From: Oceanobacillus chungangensis
Lineage (GTDB): Bacteria > Bacillota > Bacilli > Bacillales > Amphibacillaceae
Assembly: GCF_003369565.1 (NCBI RefSeq)
Contig: NZ_PIOD01000001.1
Coordinates: forward strand, 141,881-205,880
Direction of reading: 5' to 3'
DNA length: 64,000 nt
The notes beneath the pieces are model-generated. The model was given only the letters and a program-made list of their open reading frames with translations. It did not search any database and was not told the origin of the DNA. Below, piece after piece: positions 49,084 to 56,941 of the stretch (position 1 is its first letter; every line of letters begins with the position of its first letter). The translations under genes and the position numbers were made by a program.

Positions 49084-49501
49084 TTTCAATCCCCCATTTC
49101 CCTATTCGTTATTTTTTACTTATCTATTAATAAATAAATTATCTGATAATACTCGTTATATTTTAACTTAAATCACCTTATTAAGTGTTTTTAAGAAAAT
49201 GGCCCGATTGCTGATTAAAAATTTATCTGGTCTTTCCACAATCCTGCCATTTAGTACAATAACACCAGTTATAACTTAGAGGCTGAAATATTCTTGGGCA
49301 ATTTGCAAATGGTCCACCTGGCTTTCTGGATACCACGCTTTTGTTTAACAATTAGGACGTTCAAATAAAAGGTTAAATTCAGGAAAAATCTACGTATTTT
49401 TCTCTAGCGATCTGGTTAGAGGTTGTTGTTTTTCTACTTCACTTGTTCCACCCCAACAAATTTTTGTCATATAATCCCTCCGGTTCAACTAATTTAATCC
49501 G
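49084..49501. other. Intergenic region with array repeat
   Basis: No gene found in 418 bp. It contains copy 8 of the array repeat (49234-49276) and short open stretches without start signals. Confidence 0.5.
49234..49276 (+). repeat. Array repeat, copy 8 (contracted unit)
   Basis: TTCCACAATCCTGCCATTTA then GTACAATAACACCAGTTATA. The left and right halves are fused without a middle part. Confidence 0.65.
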
Positions 49502-49990
49502 CTAGCATACTTTAATGATAACATAATACTCTAAATATTTTATCGGATTATCCAGAAGAAAAAGGCGATCATATATAATGATCACCTTGTTTAACTCTTG
49601 CACCTGTTCGCTGAAGAAGTTATAAATTTTTATAATAGCCCAAATAATGATGAAACCCCAAATTGATACTATTACTGAACCGATTATCCAATTTTTCGGT
49701 TTACCATATTTCATCATTTCTTCTGCCTTAACTTCACAGTCAACTAATACATTCTTCGGTATCATTTTCAACGCAAACAATATCCCTATAGGAAGGAGAA
49801 TTACATCATCTAAATAGCCAAGAATAGGTATAAAATCTGGTATGAGGTCAATTGGACTGAACGCATAAGCAACCACACAAGCAGTAAATAATTTAGCATA
49901 CCAGGGTGTTCTTGCATCTTTATAAGCATAGTAAAGAATAAATATCTGTCGCTTTAAACTTTTCGCCCAAGCCTTCGTTTTCTTAAACAT
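49502..49990 (-). CDS. DUF1232 (YkvA-like) membrane protein with repeat-encoded tail
   Basis: A 162-residue protein. Residues about 20-75 form the DUF1232 domain, with YKDARTPWYAKLFTACVVAY and AFSPIDLIPDFIPILGYLDD. A membrane helix at about 103-122 follows. The last 35 or so residues (from EQVQELNKVIIIYDRL on) are translated from array repeat copy 9, including its hairpin, so the original stop is probably lost. Function of the family is unknown. Confidence 0.85.
   Translation of the reverse strand: MFKKTKAWAKSLKRQIFILYYAYKDARTPWYAKLFTACVVAYAFSPIDLIPDFIPILGYLDDVILLPIGILFALKMIPKNVLVDCEVKAEEMMKYGKPKNWIIGSVIVSIWGFIIIWAIIKIYNFFSEQVQELNKVIIIYDRLFLLDNPIKYLEYYVIIKVC
49517..49619 (+). repeat. Array repeat, copy 9 (hairpin subtype), inside a gene end
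   Basis: CATAATACTC, then the near-palindrome GGCGATCATATATAATGATC with ACC, then TTGTTTAACTCTTGCACCTG and TTCGCTGAAGAAG. It overlaps the 3' end of the DUF1232 gene. Confidence 0.82.
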
Positions 49991-50050
49991 TTTATCTCCT
50001 AATAATCAATAGAGTTTATTTTCATTATAACAAAATAAGATGGACAGTTA

Positions 50051-50130
50051 TTGGATTAACCTGTGCCTTTTAGTACTATAAATAGGATACTACTATCTTT
50101 ATTTAATAATTGCACCCATTAGCTTAATAA
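50051..50130 (+). repeat. Array repeat, copy 10 (complete unit)
   Basis: Left half TTGGATTAACCTGTGCCTTT then TAGTACTATAA; right half TTTAATAATTGCACCCATTA then GCTTAATAA. Confidence 0.82.
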
Positions 50131-50171
50131 AAAACGCCACGGAAAAAACAATATTTTCCATAGCGATAAGT

Positions 50172-50366
50172 TTACTCTAGTGAATCATTCCTCTGTTTCT
50201 TCAATGAATAGATGATTCCATAAAAATGAAAAGCAGTAAATACAAACACTATGCTCCAAAATATTGGGTCACTTACAATATTGTTATTATTAAATAATGC
50301 AAAGAATACAATTATCAAAAAAACAACCAAAGATATTATTCTATTTACAATTTCAGATTTAAACAT
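50172..50366 (-). CDS. Small two-helix membrane protein
   Basis: A 64-residue protein with helices at about 7-26 and 32-52 and a basic, acidic end (SLKKQRNDSLE). AAAATAAAATG start region has GGGGAAG about 8 nt upstream. Not recognised. It lies alone between two array repeats. Confidence 0.6.
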   Translation of the reverse strand: MFKSEIVNRIISLVVFLIIVFFALFNNNNIVSDPIFWSIVFVFTAFHFYGIIYSLKKQRNDSLE

Positions 50367-50454
50367 TTTATTTTCTTCCCCTTTAGTTAAATAACTATTT
50401 TTCTAATAGTAGCAATTACTGAAAAACGACAAATTAGGGATTGCCATGTTTCAC

Positions 50455-50508
50455 TATCACCATATAGTTTAATAAGGATAGAGACGCTTATTATACAATC
50501 GTGCCCTT
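50455..50508 (+). repeat. Array repeat, copy 11
   Basis: TATCACCATATAGTTTAATA and AGG, then TTATACAATCGTGCCCTTA. The order of half-units is right half then left half, as in copy 2. Confidence 0.65.
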
Positions 50509-50542
50509 ACGGAAAACGAAATAATCTAACTAATCATCTCAC

Positions 50543-50974
50543 TTAACCCTTTTCCCATCCCATTAAAAATTCTTCCTCACCAGTCTGCTCGTCTAATGAT
50601 TCGTTCTCTATTACAAAACCATTTTCCAAATAAAAGTTAACGGCTTTATTATTTTTCTTATACACATTTAATTGTATATTTTCCCTTCGTCTTTTTATAA
50701 AATTTAACAATCCCTTTCCATATCCTTCACCTTGGTGCTTAACATCAATAAATAATGCAGCCAAATAATTATTTACCATTGATACGAAGCCCACAACATC
50801 ATTGTCATTGCTTATAACATAGGTTTCAGACATTGGAAGATACTTTTCTTTCATCTCCGTTTGCTGTGATTTCCAATAATCCTTATCAATAAAGTCGTGT
50901 GCTATTAAGGAACCTTCGTACCATATTTCTACTAATTTATTAACTTCTGTTTTCTTGCTTAATCTAATATTCAC
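50543..50974 (-). CDS. GNAT family N-acetyltransferase
   Basis: A 143-residue acetyltransferase. Motif A is LFIDVKHQGEGYGKGLLNFI (Q/RxxGxG/A for acetyl-CoA), preceded by VVGFVSM and followed by NVYKKNNKAVNFYLENGFV (motif B). It resembles the YjaB-like group. The acceptor is unknown. AGGGGTGAC precedes the ATG. Confidence 0.88.
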   Translation of the reverse strand: MNIRLSKKTEVNKLVEIWYEGSLIAHDFIDKDYWKSQQTEMKEKYLPMSETYVISNDNDVVGFVSMVNNYLAALFIDVKHQGEGYGKGLLNFIKRRRENIQLNVYKKNNKAVNFYLENGFVIENESLDEQTGEEEFLMGWEKG

Positions 50975-51606
50975 GTTGTCACCCCTTCAACATATAGCAC
51001 TCATGAGTTATTATTCTAAGGTTAGTTCAAATCGCTTTATTCTATTAAATGGCCATTTTGCCGAATATGTCTTGAGAAATATCCTCTTAGCTAATCTGCT
51101 TATATAATTTAATTAGCAATACTGCCATTAAGCCAGCAATAACTGGACTTCTATTACACAACTTCTTGAATTCTTGTATAAGTAGTTCTGCCTCACTATC
51201 TTTTATTATTTTAATTTATTTACCTTTTATATAGCTTACTACCTTTTCTTTATGTTTGGTAAGCAAAGCGTTCTACAGTTAATCTGTTTCGTATATATAT
51301 TCTAGACATTACATCGTCTCCTTAATTATTTCAATTTCAAACATTATGTAGCCATTTCTTTTCTTTAACTATCCCGCCACTTTAGTTCAATAATTTCAAT
51401 AACTTCTACATAAAATAGCGTTAAGCCTTCTTTAGTTTACGCACCAGTTAGCACAATAAGTCAAACTTTATAATTTTCCTCATCCTCTTATCAAATTCTA
51501 ATGTTCCTATCATGTTTGTCTCATTTCTGGGGTTTATTATTTTAAATAAGGAACAACAAACAACTTAAATAGATATTACAACAAAAATTATAGGAGGTTG
51601 TTTACT
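50975..51606. other. Intergenic region with array repeat
   Basis: No intact gene in 632 bp. A weak repeat-like stretch at 51089-51114 and the full copy 12 at 51364-51460 are present. Promoter for the plus-strand gene at 51607 not identified. Confidence 0.5.
51364..51460 (+). repeat. Array repeat, copy 12 (complete unit)
   Basis: Left half TTTAACTATCCCGCCACTTT then AGTTCAATAA; middle with AAATAGCGTTAAG; right half TTTACGCACCAGTTAGCACA then ATAAG. This is one of the best preserved copies. Confidence 0.85.
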
Positions 51607-51798
51607 TTGTTTAATATAGAAAAAACGTTATTAAATAAAAGAAAACTGTTTGTATTCAATTATAAAGGAAAAGATCTCAAAGGCGTTTACCATAATGGAG
51701 AGATTACATGGTTTCATCCTCAACCTGTAACATTTCTTAACAACCAACATTTAGATGAAATCGAATCTAAAGTTCATAAAGAAATGATAGATAGATAA
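51607..51798 (+). CDS. Small YheE-like (DUF5342-like) protein
   Basis: A 63-residue protein with YKGKDLKGVYHNGEITWFHP and an acidic helical end. The pattern of a small beta hairpin followed by a helix recalls YheE/DUF5342 proteins of Bacillus; the match is from memory and tentative. TTG 51607 is 9 nt after AGGAGG; TTG 51598 abuts it. A terminator (51813-51845) follows. Confidence 0.6.
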   Translation: MFNIEKTLLNKRKLFVFNYKGKDLKGVYHNGEITWFHPQPVTFLNNQHLDEIESKVHKEMIDR

Positions 51799-51812
51799 CT
51801 AACCAATAAATA

Positions 51813-51845
51813 AAAAATCTCAGATTACTAATCTGGGATTTTTCT
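51813..51845 (+). terminator. Terminator after the YheE-like gene
   Basis: Stem AAAATCTCAGATTA with TAATCTGGGATTTT (one mismatch) followed by TTCTT, 15 nt after the stop. Confidence 0.75.
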
Positions 51846-51854
51846 TATCTTCTC

Positions 51855-51883
51855 TTGTTGAACTAAGCACCATATAGTTTAAG
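51855..51883 (+). repeat. Array repeat, copy 13 (half-unit)
   Basis: TTGTTGAACTAAGCACCATA then TAGTTTAAG. It follows a plus-strand gene, yet points the same way as copies next to minus-strand genes. Confidence 0.75.
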
Positions 51884-52430
51884 TATCTTATTTCACAAAC
51901 TATAATAAGAATGTTTTTAGTTACTACACGATAGTACACCTATTATTCCAACGAAATGTGAATATTAATTTAATTAATAAAACTCATCTAGATTTCATTT
52001 AAAATTCTGCTATATTTTTATGTTGTCTTTTCCAATATATGATCATCATTTTTCAATAATTTTATTGTATAGAATCTCCTTTGGATTTATAACAATTAAT
52101 ATTATTGTGACAACAAGCATCAGGGCTTCATTGCCGGTTGTATTTAAAGGGTGGTAAAAAGAGACAGTATTAAACTGATTGTTGCCTTTCCAGCTTTATA
52201 CAAACGTATTTGCCCTGGGTCGGAAGCTAACAGCCGACTACGCCAAGTGTACTCCTTATACCAATGTCTCATCTTTTCACCTACCGTTTTCCTATTTTTT
52301 GAATGTAGGTTTAAATTTACCATTGGCTTATTTTACTATTAATGCATAAATAGCGGTGGCTTGTTCCCAATTTACCATCATTTGATGATCTTCCATGTTT
52401 AAACGATTGCACCTGGTACAAAATCTATGT
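51884..52430. other. Intergenic region with a GC-richer foreign-looking stretch
   Basis: About 550 bp without a clear gene. The segment 52110-52270 (GCCCTGGGTCGGAAGC, CAGCCGACTACGCC) is richer in GC than its surroundings and could be the rest of an insertion element. I could not assign a family. Confidence 0.4.
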
Positions 52431-53057
52431 TTATTCATTTTCTATGTTTCTAATAAGCTGAAAAGCTGTCGGGGGGTGCTCGTCTTCTAGTCTCTGGGAA
52501 ATTAATTTAGCACACTCTTCAGGGCTTAGTACAGATGTATCAACTTCAATGTCATAAATACCAGGTACATGAACAAGTTTCTGCCATAAAGCAACTGGCT
52601 TTGGTACTTTAAAATCTTCATCGTAACCAACATTCCATGTCTTGATTCGTCGTTCCATAATAACTTCAATTGGACAACGAACTCCTATAAACAAAACAGG
52701 AAGTCCATCTAATATTCGGGCACACTCTGGAAGAGTTCTTAACGGAACTGAATAGCCCTCATGATGCCCTACATCAACCGCGACGTTAAGTCCTTGACGA
52801 CTGAATTGTGCTATTGCCTCATACATCGCTCGATACATGATTTTTATAGTCGGTTCGAGTTCGGGAAGTTCACCTCCAGGTCTTAAACCGATTCCAGGCT
52901 GAAACTGTTCAGGAGTCATCCGCATGAACTGATCGACCCCAAAGTTCATCCACACACCTTCAAATGTTTTCTGGATTACTGAAGCAATACTTGACTTTCC
53001 TGATCTGGGAGTGCCGTTTAGAATTATAATCTTTCCAGGTTTATCCACTCTTAACAA
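52431..53057 (-). CDS. Chloramphenicol phosphotransferase-like (CPT) kinase
   Basis: A P-loop kinase of about 208 residues: Walker A IILNGTPRSGKSSIAS, FGVDQFMRMTPEQF, VAVDVGHHEGYSVPL and VLFIGVRCPIEVIMERR. This is the pattern of the CPT family (type enzyme: Streptomyces chloramphenicol 3-O-phosphotransferase). Activity on chloramphenicol is not implied. TTG 53057 is 9 nt after AAGGAGG; an ATG at 53102 would start inside the array repeat and is rejected. Confidence 0.85.
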   Translation of the reverse strand: MLRVDKPGKIIILNGTPRSGKSSIASVIQKTFEGVWMNFGVDQFMRMTPEQFQPGIGLRPGGELPELEPTIKIMYRAMYEAIAQFSRQGLNVAVDVGHHEGYSVPLRTLPECARILDGLPVLFIGVRCPIEVIMERRIKTWNVGYDEDFKVPKPVALWQKLVHVPGIYDIEVDTSVLSPEECAKLISQRLEDEHPPTAFQLIRNIENE

Positions 53058-53081
53058 TATTAGATTCCTCCTTAACATTCG

Positions 53082-53183
53082 TTGTTGAATTAACCTACCC
53101 ATTTAGTGAAATAGCTGCCGTTCGATCTCATATTCAACTAATGCACCTGTTCTATTCAACTAATGGACCTGTTCGTATTATAA
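53082..53183 (+). repeat. Array repeat, copy 14 (three half-units)
   Basis: TTGTTGAATTAACCTACCCA then TTTAGTGAAATAG; TATTCAACTAATGCACCTGT; TTCAACTAATGGACCTGTTC then GTATTATAAG. The last two are a 22-bp tandem duplication with one base changed. Confidence 0.82.
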
Positions 53184-53468
53184 GGTTAACCAGAAATTAA
53201 TTTACTGGCTTTTCGAAAATAAATCTTTACCAACCTACTCCAATACTTCAATAAGAATGAGCCGATGTCCTTCATTCGCCGTAGTGGCGATCTTCTTGTT
53301 GTGTTAAAGCACCCGTTTGCCATCCATGGAGCGCAAAATCTGCGCTTCACCAAAAAGAATGAAAGTTTGTTTCTATGTCTATAATGACTTTTGGGTACTT
53401 TCACACCAATCTTGTCTCAGCATTTAAAAATCAAAAAATGCATGGTAGCTAATTAAGAAGTTTTTTAT
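53184..53468. other. Intergenic region with array repeat
   Basis: No gene supported here; a 72-codon open frame on the minus strand at 53186-53404 crosses the repeat and has a basic, random-looking product, so it is not called. Confidence 0.45.
53278..53320 (+). repeat. Array repeat, copy 15 (middle plus right half)
   Basis: GCCGTAGTGGCGATCTTCTT then GTTGTGTTAAAGCACCCGTT. It matches the copy at 53911 over about 40 nt. Confidence 0.78.
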
Positions 53469-53867
53469 TTACTCTTCTTCTACATCCAAGTTTAAATAAA
53501 ATTCATCAACAATTGGATAAATCTCTGGCTCTGTACTGTAGTAATTATCTTTTACATATGTTAATCCAAATTCAAAAGTCTCTTCACCACCATCTTGGAA
53601 AAAAGTAATAGAATAATTAGCTCCATCCCTTGACTCTTGATTTTCATCAGGTATGAATCTTATTCCCTATATTTCACTTAGAAAATCCTCTATATTCTTA
53701 TTATCTGTAATTGTTTTTTTGTAACCAGTATTTCCATCAAAAATAACTATTTTGTTTACATGATCAAAGTCTTTCTCATAAAATTCTTGAAGTGTCTTTG
53801 TTTCCAAACTACAACCTGTCAATAAGGAAATAAATAATAACAAAGCTACAACTTTTTGTGTTTTCAT
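53469..53867 (-). pseudogene. Lipoprotein gene interrupted by an in-frame TAG
   Basis: The N-terminus is a good lipoprotein signal (VVALLLFISLLTGCS). Residues 1-66 end at TAG (53667-53669), after which the same frame stays open for 65 codons, IRFIPDENQESRDGANYSIT, DGGEETFEFGLTYVKDNYYS, and EPEIYPIVDEFYLNLDVEE, to TAA at 53469. The whole is 399 nt, so a single base change restores it. Family not recognised (small Bacillus lipoprotein). Readthrough or a sequencing error cannot be excluded. Confidence 0.7.
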
Positions 53868-53910
53868 AAAGTCCCCCCCTTTATCAGACGGTTTTATTTG
53901 AAAAAATGAT

Positions 53911-53980
53911 TCATCAGTTCTACAAAAAGACTGCCGTATTGACGATCTCCTTGTTGTGTTAAAACACCAGATAGTGAAGG
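53911..53980 (+). repeat. Array repeat, copy 16
   Basis: TCAGTTCTACAAAAAGACTG, then CCGTATTGACGATCTCCTTG, then TTGTGTTAAAACACCAGATA and GTGAAGG. Confidence 0.8.
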
Positions 53981-54033
53981 TTAAATATCATATAAAACTT
54001 CCGACATCCCTTCCTCAAATGCGTTAGTCTGCT

Positions 54034-54225
54034 TTATACATATTTTTTAGAATTGGAGATTTTAAAAAGTGAAATGATCAGTATTAGTGTAGATAAGGAA
54101 CCCGCAGACATTAAAGTTATTATTTTTCGTTCGTTCTTCTCTTTTAAAGATTTTACAAGCTCTCGGAATACCGCAATCCATATAACAATAACTATAGCTA
54201 CTATGGTAATAACATCTGTAGACAC
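54034..54225 (-). CDS. Small membrane protein
   Basis: A 63-residue protein with two helices (about 4-20 and 40-56) separated by a basic stretch VKSLKEKNERK. Not recognised. It lies alone between two repeats; no strong ribosome site was seen, so it is a moderate call. Confidence 0.5.
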   Translation of the reverse strand: MSTDVITIVAIVIVIWIAVFRELVKSLKEKNERKIITLMSAGSLSTLILIISLFKISNSKKYV

Positions 54226-54253
54226 ATTAATATTTTATCAGATTCTTAACATA

Positions 54254-54288
54254 CATTATTCCGTTAAAGCACCAGTTGGTTGAAAAAG
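54254..54288 (+). repeat. Array repeat, copy 17 (half-unit)
   Basis: CATTATTCCGTTAAAGCACC then AGTTGGTTGAAAAAG. Confidence 0.75.
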
Positions 54289-54307
54289 GATATAAATAGA
54301 AGAATAA

Positions 54308-54344
54308 AAAAACAGACAAATTAATTTGTCCATTTGTCTGTTTT
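54308..54344. terminator. Terminator of the VOC gene at 54354
   Basis: A 13-bp stem AAAACAGACAAAT / ATTTGTCTGTTTT with an 11-nt loop, 10 nt after the stop on the minus strand. Confidence 0.8.
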
Positions 54345-54353
54345 CCATTAGCA

Positions 54354-54695
54354 TTATTTTTCTTTTGTAAAATCAATAATTCTTAAAAGATTACCTGAAT
54401 TATCTTTATAGATAGCATAACGTCCAGGTGGAACATCCACGGGTCCCTTTATGAATTCTAAAGTATCTTTATTATCACTATAGATTTCATCTACACTATC
54501 TACTAAGAAAATTCCACCAGCTGATAATTCCTGCTCATCATCCTCAATCATTAATTGTATTTCTGAATCAGGTAATTTTAATGCTGCAGTATGATCTCCT
54601 TCACGCCAAGCTTCCTCAAAACCAAGTTTGTCTCGATAGAAAGTAAGCGATTCTTTTAGATTTTTTACTGGATGACACAAAAATACTAATTTCAT
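54354..54695 (-). CDS. VOC family protein
   Basis: A 113-residue single glyoxalase-fold protein: FLCHPVKNLKESLTFYRDKL, GFEEAWREGDHTAALKLPDS, and a C-terminal YAIYKDNSGNLLRIIDF. It is divergent from a TetR regulator 111 nt away with a palindrome between them, so the regulator probably controls it. GGAGG lies before the ATG. Ligand unknown. Confidence 0.87.
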   Translation of the reverse strand: MKLVFLCHPVKNLKESLTFYRDKLGFEEAWREGDHTAALKLPDSEIQLMIEDDEQELSAGGIFLVDSVDEIYSDNKDTLEFIKGPVDVPPGRYAIYKDNSGNLLRIIDFTKEK

Positions 54696-54731
54696 AATTA
54701 TCCTCCTTATTTATTATATAACGTAAGTTAA

Positions 54732-54746
54732 TTATGTAATACATAA
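54732..54746. promoter_or_regulatory. Palindromic operator between VOC and TetR genes
   Basis: TTATGTAATACATAA has perfect 7-bp arms around one base and lies between two divergent genes, as expected for a TetR family binding site. Confidence 0.55.
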
Positions 54747-54806
54747 GATGATTATGTTCAGAGTAAATCATTTACGCAATTCTGTCAATATGATAAACTT
54801 AATTTT

Positions 54807-55325
54807 ATGAAAGAGTGGATACCAATACCAGGGACAAGCAAGGAAATACTTATTAAGGTAGCATTAGAAGAATTTAGCATTAAAGGATATAAAGGAGTAA
54901 ATATTACAGAATTAGCAACTAAAGCTAATATGACTACTGGTGCAGTTTATCACCATTTCGGTTCGAAATCTAAACTTTATGGGGTAGTTAGAGCTGAAAT
55001 GGAACAAAGAATTATAGATAGAATGGAGGGAGCTGCTTCTTTATTCGACCAGACAGATGAAGCGCTGAAAGCTGCACTCATCACTGGTTTAGACTTTGCA
55101 GTGAAAAATAGCATTTGTAAGTTGATTAGTGAAGAATTTCCCGATAATAAAGAGGGTAAAATAGAAGCATATCTATCTAACATAAACTCTAATAAAGAGC
55201 TGCCAATTGAAATTGTATTAATTTCTTCTTGGCGTTCAATTCTCAAGGGTATATCTTGCGACCAAGTAACACTTGAACAAGGAAAAAATCTAATTAAATG
55301 GATATTTAAAAGGGAGAACAATTAG
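54807..55325 (+). CDS. TetR family transcriptional regulator
   Basis: A 172-residue regulator with the TetR helix-turn-helix at about 10-55: EILIKVALEEFSIKGYKGVN, ITELATKANMTTGAVYHHFG and SKSKLYGVV. The C-terminal ligand domain is not specific. The ATG has no strong ribosome site and may be read from a leaderless or short-leader message. A hairpin AAAAGGGAG / CTCCCTTTT overlapping the stop is the terminator. Confidence 0.88.
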   Translation: MKEWIPIPGTSKEILIKVALEEFSIKGYKGVNITELATKANMTTGAVYHHFGSKSKLYGVVRAEMEQRIIDRMEGAASLFDQTDEALKAALITGLDFAVKNSICKLISEEFPDNKEGKIEAYLSNINSNKELPIEIVLISSWRSILKGISCDQVTLEQGKNLIKWIFKRENN

Positions 55326-55337
55326 TGCTCCCTTTTT
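55308..55337 (+). terminator. Terminator of the TetR gene
   Basis: AAAAGGGAG pairs with CTCCCTTTT across the stop codon, followed by TTG. Confidence 0.7.
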
Positions 55338-55342
55338 TGCTT

Positions 55343-55446
55343 TTTTCAATAATCCTTCCCATTAGCTAATCCTTCCCATTAGCTAAAGAACGACTTCCAC
55401 ATTTATGATTTACTTATTTTGTTAAAGCACCAGTTAACACAAAAAA
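55343..55446 (+). repeat. Array repeat, copy 18, with an 18-bp tandem duplication
   Basis: TAATCCTTCCCATTAGC occurs twice in direct succession (55350-55385), then AAGAACGACTTCC, then TTTGTTAAAGCACCAGTTAA and CAC. The duplication lies in the left half. Confidence 0.8.
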
Positions 55447-55570
55447 GATTAAGATTAAAATAGCATAAGTCATTCGTCGTTTCCTTTGTGAATCCATAAA
55501 ATAAATTAGGTGCAATTCATTCTTAAACTTTCCCATTAATTTAAGAAAAAAGTACACTTAAAGGAAGCCT

Positions 55571-55604
55571 CTTATTCTACTATTGCACCAATTATTGAAA
55601 TAAG
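55571..55604 (+). repeat. Array repeat, copy 19 (half-unit)
   Basis: CTTATTCTACTATTGCACCA then ATTATTGAAATAAG, 40 nt after the 3' end side of the M23 peptidase gene. Confidence 0.7.
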
Positions 55605-55644
55605 AAATATCTTTAAGAATCTGACGGAAACTAAAAACTTCTGC

Positions 55645-56544
55645 TTACCACACTAAACTGTTTCTTATTAGAAATCTTCCATTGAAATGGATTGGCACAC
55701 CTTCTCCGTTTTTTTCAGCATGAATGTGTAAATGGGGTTCTGATGTATTTCCTGAATTGCCGACTAAACCAATTGGCTGTCCTTTCTGTATACTTTCCCC
55801 TTCTTTTACAACAACGCTTCCTTCTTGCATATGTGCGATATAGACGATTACATCTTCACTCTCACAGAGTAAGTTGGCGAAATTTCCTCCCGCATTTTCC
55901 AAATCAGTATCGGGAGGTGTCAAATCCGGCAAGTCATTACGGACTTCCAGAACACTACCGGTACACGGACTAAATAATCGATCTCCATATATGACGTATT
56001 TATCAAGTTCTTCCGGGTAAATACCGGCTGCTCGATTACCGAATTTATTCAGTTTAACAATGTCCAAAGCATACTGCTGTCTAGGATAAGCATTGTGATA
56101 ATTAATTTGTACATGATTTCCTCCCTGACCAACATAATATGTCCCGTTTTTCAGTGGAAAGTCGAGTTCAATTGCATCACCTTTGGTTGTAAAACCACTG
56201 AAGGTAAAAACATTATAGGCACCGAAAATAAGTATAAACAGCACATTGATACTAAGAGACATCTTCAGTCTATTATTGTATTTGATACGAAACGGCAGAG
56301 ATTGTATCTTTTTCCATGATTTATACGTCGCCAGTAATAAAAAGAACAATAATATGAATCTCAGATAATAACTGAACCAATCCCATGGCGATGAAATAAA
56401 TATCCAGGTTGTAAGTAACACGGTATACATTGCCTGTATCATCCAATCCAATTTACTATGGAAAGTCCCTTTCCATAATGAAGTTATAAATACAGTCGGT
56501 AATACCATTTGGAAGACAAATAACTTCATAATTTCAAATGTCAT
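55645..56544 (-). CDS. Membrane-anchored M23 (LytM-like) peptidase domain protein
   Basis: A 299-residue protein with four N-terminal membrane helices (to about 110) and a C-terminal M23 domain: Q..ALDIVKLNKFG (metal Asp), YGDRLFSPCTGSVLEV, and SGNTSEPHLHIHAE with the HxH pair. M23 domains cut peptidoglycan cross-bridges or serve as scaffolds. The domain faces outwards. ATG 56544 is 8 nt after AAGGAG; 56562 is upstream of that site. Confidence 0.87.
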   Translation of the reverse strand: MTFEIMKLFVFQMVLPTVFITSLWKGTFHSKLDWMIQAMYTVLLTTWIFISSPWDWFSYYLRFILLFFLLLATYKSWKKIQSLPFRIKYNNRLKMSLSINVLFILIFGAYNVFTFSGFTTKGDAIELDFPLKNGTYYVGQGGNHVQINYHNAYPRQQYALDIVKLNKFGNRAAGIYPEELDKYVIYGDRLFSPCTGSVLEVRNDLPDLTPPDTDLENAGGNFANLLCESEDVIVYIAHMQEGSVVVKEGESIQKGQPIGLVGNSGNTSEPHLHIHAEKNGEGVPIHFNGRFLIRNSLVW

Positions 56545-56624
56545 ATGCTTTCTCCTTGTCATTTTAATAGGCTGTTTTCATATAGTTTGTTGCTAGTATC
56601 ACCGATGTTGATATAAACTGTGAC

Positions 56625-56653
56625 AATACTTTGTATGGTACCAGTTAGCTTAA
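56625..56653 (+). repeat. Array repeat, copy 20 (half-unit)
   Basis: ATACTTTGTATGGTACCAGT then TAGCTTAAA; GCACC has become GTACC. Confidence 0.65.
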
Positions 56654-56671
56654 ATCTTATAAAACAAACCT

Positions 56672-56928
56672 TTACTTAATAAATTCAACTTTAAGTAAGA
56701 GAGCAACGTCATATTCTAGCGACTCATCCAGTTGAGCCTCATCATCTTCATAAAACTCTGTGGTAGGTGAACTCATAACATTTCCATCACTAGAGAAAAA
56801 AATTGCCAATACTAATTCTCCTTGGCTCAAAGTTTTCTCTCCTTGAAAATTGCCCCATACTCTCGAATATTGTCTAAACCATTTGCATTTAAGTCAGATC
56901 CATTTACTTGAAGAAGAATAAAGTACAC
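56672..56928 (-). pseudogene. Small gene broken by a frameshift in GGGG
   Basis: From GTG 56928 one frame reads VYFILLQVNGSDLNANGLDN then IREYG. At GGGG the sequence continues in another frame as WGNFQGEKTLSQGELVLAIF then FSSDGNVMSSPTTEFYEDDE and ends LLLKVEFIK at TAA. The joined product of about 85 residues has a coding appearance; family unknown. Confidence 0.5.
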
Positions 56929-56941
56929 TCAGCCACTAATG

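Noticed and set aside
52151..52342. Plus-strand 63-residue gene
   Set aside because: No ribosome site and a random-looking product; more likely part of an element remnant.
53186..53404. Minus-strand 72-residue gene
   Set aside because: It is mainly array repeat sequence with a basic, non-natural composition.
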